From: Enoplolaimus lenunculus
Lineage: Eukaryota > Nematoda > Enoplea > Enoplida > Thoracostomopsidae
DNA length: 64,000 nt
Assembly: GCA_030248215.1 (NCBI GenBank)
Contig: JASANG010002117.1
Coordinates: forward strand, 124,001-188,000
Direction: 5' to 3'
Under the pieces are notes generated by a model, which was not told the origin of the DNA, searched no databases, and was given only the letters and a program-made list of their open reading frames with translations. A program made the position numbers and the translations under genes. Shown here one piece after another: positions 33,579 through 46,344 of this stretch (position 1 is its first letter; each line of letters starts with the position of its first letter).

Positions 33579-36500
33579 ATGTCATTTCGGCGTGCCTTCG
33601 ACTGTGTTTATACTTGTGTGCTAATTGCTGTCAATATATTTTTCGTGGAAGCCAGTTTGTATGATATAATTGACGATGCACCTGATCTAACAGAGGTAAC
33701 TTTGTTTCTGTTAAAATTATTATTCAACTCAATTTGCTTTAGTTTCTGCAAATGATCTTGGCAAAACTAAGAATCCGTAACTACCATGTTTTTAAAAAGA
33801 ACCGATGAAACTGCCGTGTGTAACTACGGTACGGATATTGGGATTTGGTCGTTAAGTGCACAGGAGAATACGGCGTATGACATAGTATAGTCGTGGTGTT
33901 AAGACAAAGAGTGTTGCAATTTTTAGCGACAGTGAAGTTGCAATTAAAGCACTTGACAACATGTCTTGAAAATGGCAAGACTATTGGAATAGACAGCAAC
34001 TTTATAAACTTTGTGTATAACAATGTTAAGTTGATTTGGATTCCAGGACGCTGTAATGTTCCAGGGAACAGGGATGGGCGGTCTCTGTCTCGGTCTCGAC
34101 AAATCTCGCGATTTGACTGGTCTCAGCAAGTCTCGGAATTTGGCTGGTCTCGGCATGTCTCGGGGTTTGGCTGGTGTCGGCAAGTCTTGCAATTTGGCTG
34201 GTTTCGGTCTCGGTATCGCTTTTGTTCAGTCTCGGTGGTTTGAAAACCGAGACCAAAGAAGTGAAAAAGTGATCAGCAATCACAAAAATATTCTTTGCAT
34301 CACACCTTTGGCCCGGAAGTACTTGCGCATTTCGCCCACCAACATAGACAGTGAACGATTGTGGAGCACCGCTACCTGGTTATACAACGATTTGCGAAAT
34401 AGAATGACTATCCGGTTACACAAAATTCTATTTTTGAAAGGTACCCTCTTATTTTACTGTGACAAAGCACAAATAGTTGCGTTTTCGTGTTTAAAACATT
34501 TAAGGCATCGTTTAAAAATCATGGGTCATCCGCATTTGTAACGCCACACTATGTTGAAAAAGGCTCCATTCAATTCGGTTTGCTCAGGAGCAAACCAACA
34601 CTATATTTCTAAATTAGGGATTGTACCGAGAATGTTTTAAGACAGTAGGATTTGTCCCAAGCCTGTTCGAAGGGTATGGTAACAGTAAGTGAAAAATAAA
34701 GTAAAATAAATTTTGACGGTGATTTATTAGTTTAATTGTATGAAGCGGCAATTCAGTGCAGATAAAAAAATTCAAATTTTATTTTCGGTGACGGTTAAAA
34801 ATTGACCGAGACCGAGACCAAAAGTCTCGGTCTCGACAGGTTTGGTCTCGGTCTGGTGTCGCTTTTTTGACCGAGACCGCTCATAGGTTTTTCAAATGAT
34901 GTAAAAATTTTATTCGGTCTCATAATGGACCTTAGGACCTCAGCAATTAAATTTTTCAAAAATTTTAAATTATTGGACACGCAATGACTAGGAGATAACG
35001 AGATGCCCAAGCACGAAACCATTGTCAAAATGATTCAACCTTGTTTTGAGCAAAATTCTCCGCAAAATGGTGGTTTTGGTCACAAATACGTCTTTATTCT
35101 ACCATGTAGAATGCCCAAGTCGAAGGGAGCAAGATCGACAGGGATGAAAGACTCGGTCTTGGCAAGTCGTGGTATTTGGTAGGTCTCTATCTCGCTGGTT
35201 TGGAACCGAAACAAGAAGCTAAGGATTCAGCAAATGTCTGGTAAATAAAATTTCGGTGTGAATCTGTGAATTTTCGTAGTTACGTAATAATTATGAGCAG
35301 ATATTATTAAAAAACACAAACTATGAGAAAGATTAGAAGTAATTTATTTTGAAAATTAATTTTTTCTGATGATGCCTAAAAAGTGACCAAAACCGAGACT
35401 TTTCATGGCCGGTCTCGTTAGTCGTGTATCGGTATCGGTTTCGGCTTTGTTGAGTCGGATATCCGGCTGTACGCTATACGGTATCGGCATGGTTTCGGCA
35501 TAGTGATTGATGTGCGGATATATACAAAAGTTGCCCATACGTACCGATACCGATTCCAGTTAACAGACATTCGCTGGTTTGCGGCGGTGTGGGATTCACC
35601 AGCCGGGGGCGGGGCGGGGTGGTTCGCGACGGGAGGGAAATATCCGAGTGGTATGGGGTTGCAGAATATTCAATAGAGCGTCAGCTGCTCTGGTCAGTGT
35701 TTAGTTACGCTTACAAATAAGCACATAGTCAAAAACAACCATATGAATAATAAACAGATCAAACATATAAGACATACGATCAAGAGGAAAGGGTATGTTT
35801 AATTCGTGCTTAGGATGTTTTTTCCCAAAAATGTAAGGAAGGTAAAATTAAACAGGGGGAGACATCTTGAGCTGGAGGGTGGAGACTGAACCTTGGAAAA
35901 ATGTTAAGTGGAGGGAGGCGTTTTGTAAGACGGGAGGACACCCCCCACCCCTAGTAGCGAACCACCAGATTTAATACACGATCTTTAAAGAACTGATGGG
36001 ACACAACCAGGGTGCAACCAGAGTTACAGTGTACCAGAAACAGAACTGGAAAATGAAAAATGCATGCCACGACAAAATTCGTGTTAATTTTCTTTTTGCA
36101 CATCATTGGTGAAATAACCTTTAGTTGGAGATAGGTATTCACCTTATCTGCTGTATTTTAGATTTTCATAATCCACGGTAGCGACGGTTTATTTTTGGTG
36201 ATTGTCAAAATTTGTATACTATACGAATGAAATTACGTAATTTTTATCGTCATTTTTGAGTAAAATATCTTAATTTCTACCGACCAAAATTTAATACCGC
36301 AGTTTTTAATTCCGGTAAAAATTTACCGGAAGCAGAAGGTCAAAAATTAATGTAGCCGGAATTCCGGTAGCAGCCTGGTCACTGCATTACATCATTACAA
36401 AATTCGAATACTTGAACCCTGTTCCTAACTGCCATAAACTATTATAGTTTTATGAGAACGGCTCAATTTAAATTAATTTTATATAACACAAACATGAGAG

Positions 36501-39500
36501 AGAAAGAAGAATAACAGTTTCCCTGATCAGACTCTCTGATATATAGCCAAGTGAAATAGTGAAATTGATAGCATTCCAACTCACTTATAAGTGCAAGTGC
36601 CGGCGCCTATACCGATACTTATGAAAAGTACCGATGTTTTGAACAGAAGTTAATTTCCTCTGCCTGATATGTTTTAATATCTACATAAAACATAATATCA
36701 GATACAAATCGGGTACGCCTATACCTATTTCCAGTTTTATCGTATCGCTTCTGAGCACAAGATTGTTCGATACTACCTCGAAGATTCAGACACACAAATG
36801 ACTGTATTTGCACCAGTGGACGACGTTTATTTGAGGTATCCAGACTTGCGGTCTGTTCGAGCCAGACAAATGCTGTCGCATTTCGGTTAGTTTTAGTTTG
36901 TATTACGCGTTATTTTGGGAGTTCCAGCAGTCAATGAAGTTGTATGGAATGATACTCTAACGCAACTGTGTAACATTTTTGTATAACGGGCAAAACTATG
37001 CATGTCTGCTGCGCGTGGTCATAAAGCTTTGCGTATTGTGTTTCTTGCCATTTCGTTGCGATATTCATAAAATTTTAAAATATATTTATAGTCGATGTGC
37101 GAGTTCCGGAGATCAGTACGTCTGGTAAATGGCTTAACGGGTCAGTAATGGTGAAAAAGTCAATACGAGGCGGTCGCGTATACGTCACGCAGTTTGAAAA
37201 TAATCCTGGGAACTTTGTAAGTTTTAGTAACTGTCTATATAACTATGTCTTTTATAATATTATTTTGAACTTCTTTAGACCAACGGTTTTTTGTTCGAAA
37301 TTAATAAGTGTCAGGTAGCAAGCTTTTACTACGTACTGGTGTTATGGTTTGATTTTTATATATTAGACCTGGTCGGACCAAATCCGCTATTTTACTGATT
37401 CCGAATCCGAGAACCTGCTGCGACGCTTCCGAATCCGAACTTTGACTTCAAAAGGTCCCTTTATTTAGTTAAAATATGGGATGAAATTAAAACTATATCA
37501 GTTCGATAAGCCGAACTAGCTTGCTTACTATTTTGTACCCAATAGAAACTTGAATTTTTAAAATATCGAAACCCCAATTCATTGAATCATCGATTGAGGT
37601 CCAGAACCGCATATATATGCTACAGTCTTCTGAACAATTCTTTCCTGTTCATTTTATTGACTAAACATATATATGTATTTTTGAACTTTTATGGCTTCGT
37701 CAACTTCAAATCCGATTTCGAACCTTCACTTTTTACCGAATCTGAACCGAATCCGGACTTTTGTTGCTTTGTTTACAACTAAATGAGATGACAGTCTATT
37801 CCCAAAATTTGGTGTAATTTTTTAGTCATATTTTGCAAACAATGGTCGCATATGCAACCATGTGTCAACCAGTTGGTTCCTAGTGTCTGGCAATCAAATG
37901 TTATACAAAATATGCAGTTGGTTTGGTCATTCGGGATATATCGGCTCGGCGTTGGATTTCATTAAAGATTATCCTAGCGCATTTGCAGACTCATCTTATA
38001 ACAATTTTGATTTGACGTAAGTTGTAAAAAAGCATGTCAGGGCGTAATGTGGTAGTATTAATTGTGTCTACATCGGAGCAGCAAATTTCTATCTGGAATC
38101 AAAATTGGGGCTAGCAGCGTGAGGTGGTGAGGTGAGTGTGAGATTGTAATTAATATTGCACCAAAACCTTGTTTTTGCATTCACATCCTAGTCCATATTC
38201 CGTACTTCTGGCCTTCTGGTGTACGCGATAGTCAGGTCTAGCTAACCTATGTTTATCTTGAAACTGATTATTACAGGTAAAACTATTGTTACTCATTTCT
38301 CTCTTTTGTCCGGCACCACGCCAAGGTTCCCTCTCTTGACTAGCTTGCAGTTTTCGCTATTCTAGTAATAGTGTTTTTGTGTCAGTTATGTTCCCGGAAT
38401 CATGGTTATCAGCATGCTAGTAACGTTATTCAGGTTGCTTCGTGATCAAATTTATTTTTATCCAACAATCGCGACAATTATCTTTGGTCAATCTGCGTGG
38501 AACGCTTATCATACATTTTTTCTACCGAACAACGATGCCTTTCGAAAAGTGCCCAATCGAAAAGATATCTCATCGGAGGTTTGTTTGCCGCCATACTTTT
38601 TATTATGGCCCCACCGCAGTTTTTTGTCAAAATTCGGTTTTTTATCTTGTACACACATAATTGCTCGTACACACATGATCTCTCGTATCATGATTGGTGG
38701 ATAAATATATTTATACACAACCGCACAATACGCATATGGTGGAAAATAACAAATTAAAATGTGCTTAGCGCACTATTATGATGTTGGGTACGTCTTCGCC
38801 GAGAAGGACACTATCTTTTGAGTAGTGAACCCACAAAAATGGCAGAAATTAATTTTCGCCGGTTGCTAACTGAGGGAAAATCGTCACCGACGGTTTTAGC
38901 ATGTCGATATTCTTAGTTTTCAGGTGCTATTGGCTCACGCTACTATGCCAAACGTCATTTTGTTTACCGAATCATGGCTGTACGACTACGGCGTTCACTG
39001 GTACTCAACGATAAGACTTGATTCGCAGGCGGTTTTAGAGAATTATAAGCTTAAAGTATCCATTCGAAACATTACCAATCGCGAAACTGGTCGTTGGTCA
39101 GGTACGTGGTAGTGTATATTTACGCTAGAGTTACTAGTCTATTTTTAAGTGGGCTGCCAAATTGAACAGATTTTGATTAAACCTACCCTGCCCTTGTCAT
39201 ATAGATTTTCCAAATCGGAATAAATTTATTAACAACCGAGTCGGAAATTTGTATTAAAAATTTTGAAATCGATATTTTAGCCAGTTTTTGTGTGTTTACT
39301 ACTTAATAGGACACTTAGTGGATTTGACAGAATTAGTTTGACGTTAAATAAAATATATATGGTGTTTTCAGTTTACGCAGTATCTCAGGTGTACGAACGG
39401 TATTCAACGTTTCGCCGCGGTGCCGTTTGGGCCAAAATAGTCACACCGAACATTCCAGTGACAAACGGTGTTGTACATATTATTGACACTGTGCTTGGAG

Positions 39501-42500
39501 TGATAACAAATACAATTGAACAGTTGTTGGATAATGATGGAGAGAAACGGTTCACGTGAGCATAAATTCGTAGTTTTGCCGAAACGATGTTTTAAATTAA
39601 ATTACACAAGAAAGTATCTAAATTTCATTACTAAGTCATCTTGATTGTGTAGTTCTGGTTTTAAGGTGGTATTTGGTATTTTCTTGGATTTTAAAATTCG
39701 TTTGTTTGTGGGAAATTGACGTGGATGGTATGCATTTTTTCAGAACGCTAATGAAACACATTCGAGAAGTTGGACAAGAAACGCTGACATACCTTGCCGC
39801 TCAACACGGGCTTATCACATTTTTCGCGCCGACCAATGAAGCATTTAAACGAATACCTCGTGATGTAGAAAATCGTCTGCTGAGAGATAGAATTTGGCTG
39901 AACCAGGTTGGTGTTTAGGGTAGTTTACTATGTGCTTTAAACGATTTACAGTTGCTAGGGTGTTTTGCTAGTGTTTTTGTTTACATTAGAAGACTGACTG
40001 TTGCGGAGTGCAAAATATCTGGCATTTCTGAAAGTAACAAGAAAATTTCAATGTCCAAGAACAAACACATTCAAATAGTTTTCAAACAATTATTCACTAT
40101 GAACGAAATGAATTTCCGAGTTCCCAACTATTTTTAATCCAAATACAGTCTGGTAGTGTAATTATTTTAATTTTTAGGTTTTACGAATGCATATTGTGCC
40201 AGGCAAGGAACTGACAACGGATGGAATTAATAATCAAACGATTGTGAACACTATTGAGAAATTTTATCGGCTGTATTTTATTAAAGGCGAATGGCCTAAA
40301 AACAATATTAGTAAGTTGAATTTAAACATATGTCTCACAATTTCATAAGTAACGTCGAGTTTTGCAAGATCTAAGCGACATCTTCACACGGTATTTTCAA
40401 AATTTATCACTGAAAATGTTGCCACTTCTGTTCTAAAATTTTTACTGTTTGTGAATTATGTTTACTGCTTGTGAATTATGATTTAAAGAATTTGTGAGAA
40501 ATTTTTTATCCGAAATGAATTACGAAATACACTGGGTTTTCATATCTGAAACAAAATTTTTTTATCGAAATACATTTTGAAATATTTTAGCTTATTATGT
40601 TGTGGGCGGCGGCGTGCGTGCTACTATCCGACAAGAAGACATTGCTGCAACGAATGGCATTGTACAGTATATTGATCGTGTGTTAGGGGTACCGTATCAT
40701 ACGATGTTCGAAATTATTCAAAATGCAACGAATTTGCAGTAATTTTTTGAAATTTACTTGTTTGATTAAATTTTCGTAATTTAATTTTCTTTCAAGTCAC
40801 GAAGTGTAGCATTTTTTGGTTAAGCTGTTGCAGCGAGGGCTTGAAAGTGCACGTTTTGTGAAAACGTTTTTCAATAAAACTTAAATGTTTAAGTTGCAGC
40901 TACAAATTTTGAATGCACAAGCCAGCACGTGTGAATAGGGTTGAAATGAAATTGCGATTTTTTAATTTAGACTTTGAATCGGTGGTCAAAATTTGTATTT
41001 CTCGTGAGCTGAGCTTAAGCTTGCAATTGGCAATTCTAAACGTTTCGTGGCGTTTTACACTGGAAATTGGTAAAGTTATAACGTTTCTGTAGACTAAAAC
41101 ATTTTTTGTAACAGAATACATGAGAACCAGGTAATATAGAGAGTGAAATTGGCCCGGTAAGTTGTGGTTCAAGTAGAAACCAATAAATGAGTCAGAGTCA
41201 GCCTCGCTTACTTATTTTGAAGTTTAATCGAATCTTTCTATTGTTGAATTGTATTTAAGCACTTCGTATATGGGCATTCGAGAAACAAATCTGAGGTTCT
41301 TACTCGATCCATGGGAGGTTGTACGTCCAGAGCAAAATTTCACATTTTTCATTCCAACAAACGAAGGCTGGGATAAAGTCAATCCTAAGCTGCGACGCAC
41401 ATTTTACGATGGCTCTCATTGGCTTGCGCTTGGTTTTGTAAGTTGCGCTCTGATTGGAAATTTTGACAAAATGACAAACCTAACCATCCTCGAGCAAAGG
41501 TTAAGCTGGAATGCGGATTCGGCAGGAATTATTGCAAAAATTAAGAAAATTATATCTGTTTTTATTAGGGCTTTTCATGGCACTGGCCAGAATTAAAATT
41601 AGTACGGTCTTGCGGTGCTTATGTATCATTGCAATCAGATACAATCGTAAGCAAACACTGGGTTTTAACATAAAAGCAATAAATTATTTCCATGCACTAA
41701 TGATGTCAGTTATGTTTTAGGTAGGATATTTATAAATGTCCTGTGATTTTGTGATCGATAGGACTGAAGTGCATGGTACTACCGGATATCTGATTTTCAA
41801 AAAATTGACATTCGGCTACGATGTTCTAGTTACTTTTGTAGATTTGTGTTTAATGTAACAAAACTTGCTTTAATTTTGCTACTGGGCACTTAGCTTTAAA
41901 AAATGTTGCATCAGGATCTTTCTAAAAACTCTTTCACTCATAAATCGTTCAATATCGGGAACTATTGATCAGTAACCGCTGATTTTGACTATTTGATAGC
42001 AGCAAAGGCCGAATAGTTGCAAGTTGACCTTGTACGTAATTTTTTAGGTTCATATTCTCAAAAGCGTATAGCATCTATCGTCAGTTAGGGATAAATTTTT
42101 AAACTAACGAACTCAAGCAATAATTGCAAAACTCAAAATTGGCACAAAAGTAGGACAACTAAATTCTCAAAAGCGTATAGCATCCATCGTCAGTCAGGGA
42201 TAAATTTTTAAACTGACGAACTCAGGCAATAATTGCAAAACTCAAAATTGGCGCGAAAGTAGGACACTTCAAATGTTAAAAAAGCGTTAAATTCGGAGAC
42301 TTGCAATACATTGGTTCGAAAACTAATTGACCTACCGCCAACTGGCACTATGTGCTATACACAGTTGAATATAAGGTCCCTAGATTTCGAGTGTTGACAA
42401 AACTATCTTTCTCATTACGCACTGCACTGATGATTTCAATTTGTTTAGAGTGGGATGTTTTTAAAGTACAGATATCCTGTGATTTTCAGCTGAGATGGTG

Positions 42501-43372
42501 TAGACGCATCGTTTGTAATTTACGTTTAAGAATGATTTAAGAAGGCATGTATGTTTGATTGCAGTAAACTAATTTTTCAGGTATTCAAACGACATTTAAT
42601 TCAGGGACAGGCGTTGCAAATTCCAGATTTCCTCGAACGCTCATTCATTATGATGAACAACCAGCGTGTCGTGCTTAGACGCCGAGGTCGATGTAAGTAA
42701 CTGAGTTGTTAGGTGTTTGGTTTTGAGCAAGTGTTTTCAAAGTAGCACTCATCAAAGATAAAGTGGTATGTAGGCGTATTATTATCAGGTCTGGTACTAT
42801 CTGACCTGTTAGTAAGAGGATTTCAAACATGCGAATTGTGACATTTGCTGCTGTAGATGTTTGGCAATGTAAATGCAAACTGTAAAGAAACGTGCTAAAT
42901 TTTTACCTCATCCCCTGGTTCATGGTTGTCTAGTACAGTTCAACCAACTACAAACACAAAGGTATGCAACCTTTTAGGCGGAGCTGCGGCAACAGAAACA
43001 TGGCTTTATAACTTCTAAATCAGATAATGTTTTATTTCCGTCCTGTGGTCTTTCGGCTATCCTGAAAACGATTACACGAGATAAAATACTACTTCTTAGT
43101 ACATTATTTTGGGGTATTGAAGTTGGTGTCTTGCTTACTTTTTTGTTTCAGGGTGGGAACTTTACTGGCCTTACGGAAATCAAGTCGCCCGTATTATAGA
43201 AGGTGGTGAAATTGCTGCTCGTAACGGATTTATGCATCGTATCGATAATGTTTTTGTATTGGAGGAAGATTTAAAAGCAACTGCGGCCTGTCATCGACCT
43301 ACTTCGTTGTATGTTGTAGTGGCAGTGGTGTGGGTGATGCTGGTATCAAGAGTTAATAGTCCCTGGTCATAG
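33579..43372 (+). CDS. Fas1: Fasciclin-1 homologue, four FAS1 domains, 14 exons
   Basis: Exons: 33579-33695, 36756-36885 (or from 36762), 37092-37216, 37279-37314, 37826-38016, 38434-38578, 38924-39101, 39372-39555, 39744-39906, 40178-40310, 40591-40738, 41260-41437, 42581-42692 and 43152-43372. All junctions are GT/AG with matching phase. The protein is 686 aa as modelled. An alternative pair of sites (donor after 37307, acceptor at 37918) removes 33 residues and gives 653 aa, close to Drosophila fasciclin-1. A signal peptide ends near FVEA, before SLYDIIDD. Four FAS1 domains follow, each with a TxFAPTNxxF-like block (TVFAPVDDVY, TFFLPNNDAF, TFFAPTNEAF, TFFIPTNEGW) and a TNGxxxxID-like end. 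The C-terminus has a hydrophobic stretch (SLYVVVAVVWVMLV) fitting a GPI signal or a single membrane segment. The family works in homophilic cell adhesion and axon guidance at the cell surface. Intron 1 (about 3 kb) holds a hAT remnant. Confidence 0.93.
34080..34245. repeat. TCTCGG minisatellite in fasciclin intron 1
   Basis: About five units of roughly 28 bp with the core GTCTCGG and ATTTGGCTGG. Related CGAGACCGAGACC words recur at 34,800-34,880, 35,140-35,215 and 35,385-35,475. A 161-codon frame crosses it, but only its distal half is meaningful (see the hAT entry). Confidence 0.75.
34285..34541 (+). mobile_element. hAT transposase C-terminal fragment
   Basis: The frame contains LARKYLRISPTNIDSERLWS, TATWLYNDLRNRM and then LHKILFLKGTL. 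This is the conserved hAT dimerisation block (LAxxYLxIPxTSxxSERxFS...RxxLxxxxxxxLxFLxxNL). The Ser-Glu-Arg core and the R-N-R that usually follows are present. The catalytic core and BED zinc finger are absent, so this is a remnant. It lies in fasciclin intron 1 in the gene's own orientation. A stop at 34,539-34,541 may be the original end. Confidence 0.8.
35580..35975. repeat. GC-rich repeat with inverted edges in intron 1
   Basis: The left edge reads GGGGCGGGGTGGTTCGC. The right edge, inverted, reads GGTGGTTCGCTACTAGGGG. The core is unremarkable. It could be a small non-autonomous element; no target duplication is evident. Confidence 0.4.
42050..42275. repeat. Tandem duplication of ~112 bp in fasciclin intron 12
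   Basis: The block TTCTCAAAAGCGTATAGCAT through AAATTGGCACAAAAGTAGGA is present twice in direct order with few changes. It is one end of a dispersed family whose other modules include CACTGGTTCCAAAGTTACAG and GATAGGCGCTACTCCC, seen more completely at 26,965-27,180 and 55,130-55,310. Confidence 0.85.
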
Positions 43373-44500
43373 CATCCTTAGCTCTGTAAATCACTGGGGT
43401 AGGAACAGAGGATTGGTATTGGTGGAGGCTAATTTGGTTCCTTAACATGGCATCTGCAACATTGGGTAAAGGCGCTATGGGGTACAAAGCAAACACTGGT
43501 AATGCCATCTTTGTAGATAATGTATGCAAGAATTGTGACACAGTTTACGCAAGTGTTAACTGGGGAACTGGCGTTTTTGGTACATTACACAGTGCTCGGT
43601 GTTGGACGCCATGACTAATGAGCTGCTTGGCACGTAAACGGGAATTTTACGGGGAACTCATGATGGTGTATGTTGAAGTTCAATACTCAATACGTATATG
43701 AATTGACTATGCATACTGCGCTTCAGGGAAGCATTGAACATTGAACTTGATCTTTTAGATAAAAGTATATTAATCTACTTATATTATGCCGGCGTTACTG
43801 TACGCTATGCAAATTTTGCTCCCGGTTTGAGCAAAGGCCCTGTTTGAACTTTTGAAAGTTATTTGTTGGGGATTATTTTATTAATCAAAAGTAGCTTTGG
43901 TATTATTTTTCAAATATGGTTGTGGGTTTCTTACTCGATTGGTTGTGGTGCGCGGGTGGTGTGTGACGTAAAGATTGTGTTGTATAATATATAATTTTGC
44001 CGCTTTTTATTTTTAATTTGTATTTTTGATATGCATTTCTATGAACTTTCTGGAAAGGTGTAATATAACATTCGTATGGTGGTTTTGTTTCGTTGTACGT
44101 TGCATATGCATTTTCTTGCTTGTGGTGATCCGGTGATTTTTAGATTGCTAAACGATATTTGCATGGTCTGGTGATGGGATTGTTTAATTGAAACGGTAAG
44201 AATGCTAAAGCCCATTTTACTTTGAAAGGCGCCGTTTTTCTGCGGGACTAAGTTTAGACTAATTTTTCCTTAGACCTTATAGGATATTATCTTTACGCTG
44301 AGCCTTAGAAACATACTTAAGCACTGTTTCGCCCTTCAAAGCAACATTAGCGGATGCGAGTGTAGATATTAATGATGCTAGTGTTTGTGCAAATTTTGAG
44401 GATAAACGGTTCCTGATTTTTACTTAAAATCTTTTTTCACGTACACTTCAAACAATGCGTTTTTATTTGTTTCCTAGCTTTATATGGCTTAATGTATTTT
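43373..44500. other. 3' flank of the fasciclin gene
   Basis: No exon recognised. It presumably includes the 3' UTR, but no convincing cleavage signal can be assigned. A short TTAGAC/CTTAG patch at 44,250-44,320 belongs to the degenerate TTAGGC theme. Confidence 0.4.
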
Positions 44501-44610
44501 TGCAGTGATGGCATTCTTTGAGTTTAACGATCTTTGTGAATGCACTGTCTATGTGCTGTTCAGATCTATTATGCAGATTTCTTGGATTAAATTTTCATTG
44601 TGTTTTCATT

Positions 44611-44824
44611 TATGGGATGCAAGATGCAGCCGAAGTTCTGTGTCCGACCCATTAAACAATCGACCACTGGATCCGGTAGCATTTTGTCGCACGGTTGGGC
44701 ACCGGACAAAACGACTGGAAAAACGATTTATTACAAGGGGGTGGAAAACGGAAGGAACTTTTTTATCACTTTTATTCGAAGTAAATTAGTCTTAAAACAG
44801 CGACAACATCACAGAAAACCGTGA
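44611..44824 (+). CDS. Unrecognised open frame, possible exon
   Basis: A frame from an internal ATG reads MGCKMQPKFCVRPIKQS, then SHGWAPDKTTGKTIYYKG, then NGRNFF. The sequence here is more GC-balanced than its flanks and a TTTTTGCAG acceptor-like site lies at about 44,495-44,504. No family is recognised and no partner exon can be joined confidently. It may be an exon of a short gene, a relic or chance. Confidence 0.22.
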
Positions 44825-45634
44825 AGAGTTGGGTTTTCTCATGCTGGAGTGATAGTGAAGGCTGTATTGAAAAGAAATCGGCGGCCGATCCAGAAATTTG
44901 TAAATGAGAAGCCGCACGAGATGTAATAATTACGTGTTTATCTCATATTGATTATAAACAGTTTATTCTGCTGTTAATTTTTCAACAAGCAAATCATTGT
45001 GTTTATTTTATTAAATATCAACATGAGAACACATGATGATAAACATACTGTTGCACACTACCGAGCTGTCATACACCTAAAAAGGAGCAATGCAAAATTC
45101 ACCGGGCTTTTGGGAATTTTTAAGATTTTGGACGAATTTTGTAATTTTTATTTCATTTCAAACATTTGCACACGTCTGTAATGAATAAACTATTTTGCGT
45201 GAAAATCAAATATAGTCACCGCTAGCTAACCAGTCGTAGAGTGGGATCACGTTTATTTAGTGAAGTTCGAACAAAATTAAGCATTTAAGGTATGCAAATT
45301 AGTTATTAGCTATCTATTCATTTATCGGTTTTGCACGTTTCTAAGCAATTTACTCATTCCTCACATTCAAACCCTTCAGTCACCCTAATAATTAGTGAAA
45401 TAATTTAAAAAGTTCTAATTTGGCTTGTCTAACTAATACGCAAATTAACTATAAGCTAACTATTGGGTTATCGAATTTAAGGGTTTCTAGACAATTTATT
45501 CAGATTCCTCGCACCCAAAACCCATTATTTCTGAAATTAGATTGCTTGTAACCGTAATAATTAGTGAAGCATTGTAAAAACGCCTAATTTAGGTTCATCA
45601 ATTATGCTTATATGCAAATTATCTGTTAGCTAAC

Positions 45635-45945
45635 TACTGTAGAGACCCGAATAAGATGGGGGGACTGATATTTATTTGGCCTCTCTAGAGGGTACCCCCC
45701 TTGTTATTCGGTTACGGACTGTTATTTATTTTTAACCCACGCTCCGCCACCTTCGTTACTGATATATATCCGGTACTGCAACTATTCGTTGAATTAAACG
45801 TTTATTTGTCTTGCGTCAATAGCTTGAGCGATCATGCAAGGTTATACTGAAGAATTTACTTTCAAAATTTAAGTACGCTTTAAAGATTCGAACTCAATTT
45901 TATTTGGTCTTGGAGTCATTGGCTCATGTTACTATAAAGGCTGTC
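45635..45945 (+). repeat. Dispersed repeat D nested in element copy C
   Basis: Begins GTAGAGACCCGAATAAGATG and continues through GATATTTATTTGGCCTC, GATATATATCCGGTACTGCA and TTGGAGTCATTGGCTCATG. It matches the inverted copy at 5,248-5,528. The start word matches that copy's end, so it probably marks the real terminus. Confidence 0.75.
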
Positions 45946-46034
45946 CCAATTTCACGGGACAGAAATATACCCGGAGTGCACACTTATGCGCTCCTGTTTA
46001 CATATGCACAGGCAGATATATTTACGTAGGATAT

Positions 46035-46095
46035 ATATGCCTATATATAAAATATATATTATATATAATATAAATAATATATATACATATATATC
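46035..46095. repeat. TATA dinucleotide-rich microsatellite
   Basis: Interrupted (TA)n over about 60 bp, sitting between dispersed repeat D and the TGTCCCAAC array. Confidence 0.9.
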
Positions 46096-46344
46096 AACTG
46101 TCCCAACGGTCCCATCAGTCCGAACTGTCCCATCGCTCCCATATGTCCCGTTTGTCCCATCTGTTCCAACTGTCTTATCTGTCCTAACGTCCCATCTGTC
46201 CCAACTGTCTTATGTGTCCTAGCTGTCCCAACTGTCTCATCTGTCCCAACTGTCCCGTTTGTCCCAACTGTTCCATCTGTCCAAACTGTCCCATCTGTCC
46301 AAAGGTCCATCTGTCGCGACTGTCCCATCGGTCCCAACTGTCAA
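46096..46344. repeat. 9-bp minisatellite (TGTCCCAAC/TGTCCCATC)
   Basis: About 27 diverged units of period 9 (ACTGTCCCA type). It is related in sequence to the 8-bp CTGTCCCA unit but in a different register, so one frame keeps a VPT/VPS tripeptide period. It lies inside the copy C element. Period 9 versus 8 in related arrays is worth noting. Confidence 0.85.

Noticed and set aside
34056-34284. The first half of the 161-codon frame in fasciclin intron 1 as protein sequence
   Set aside because: It is the TCTCGG minisatellite; only the distal hAT-like half has meaningful residues.
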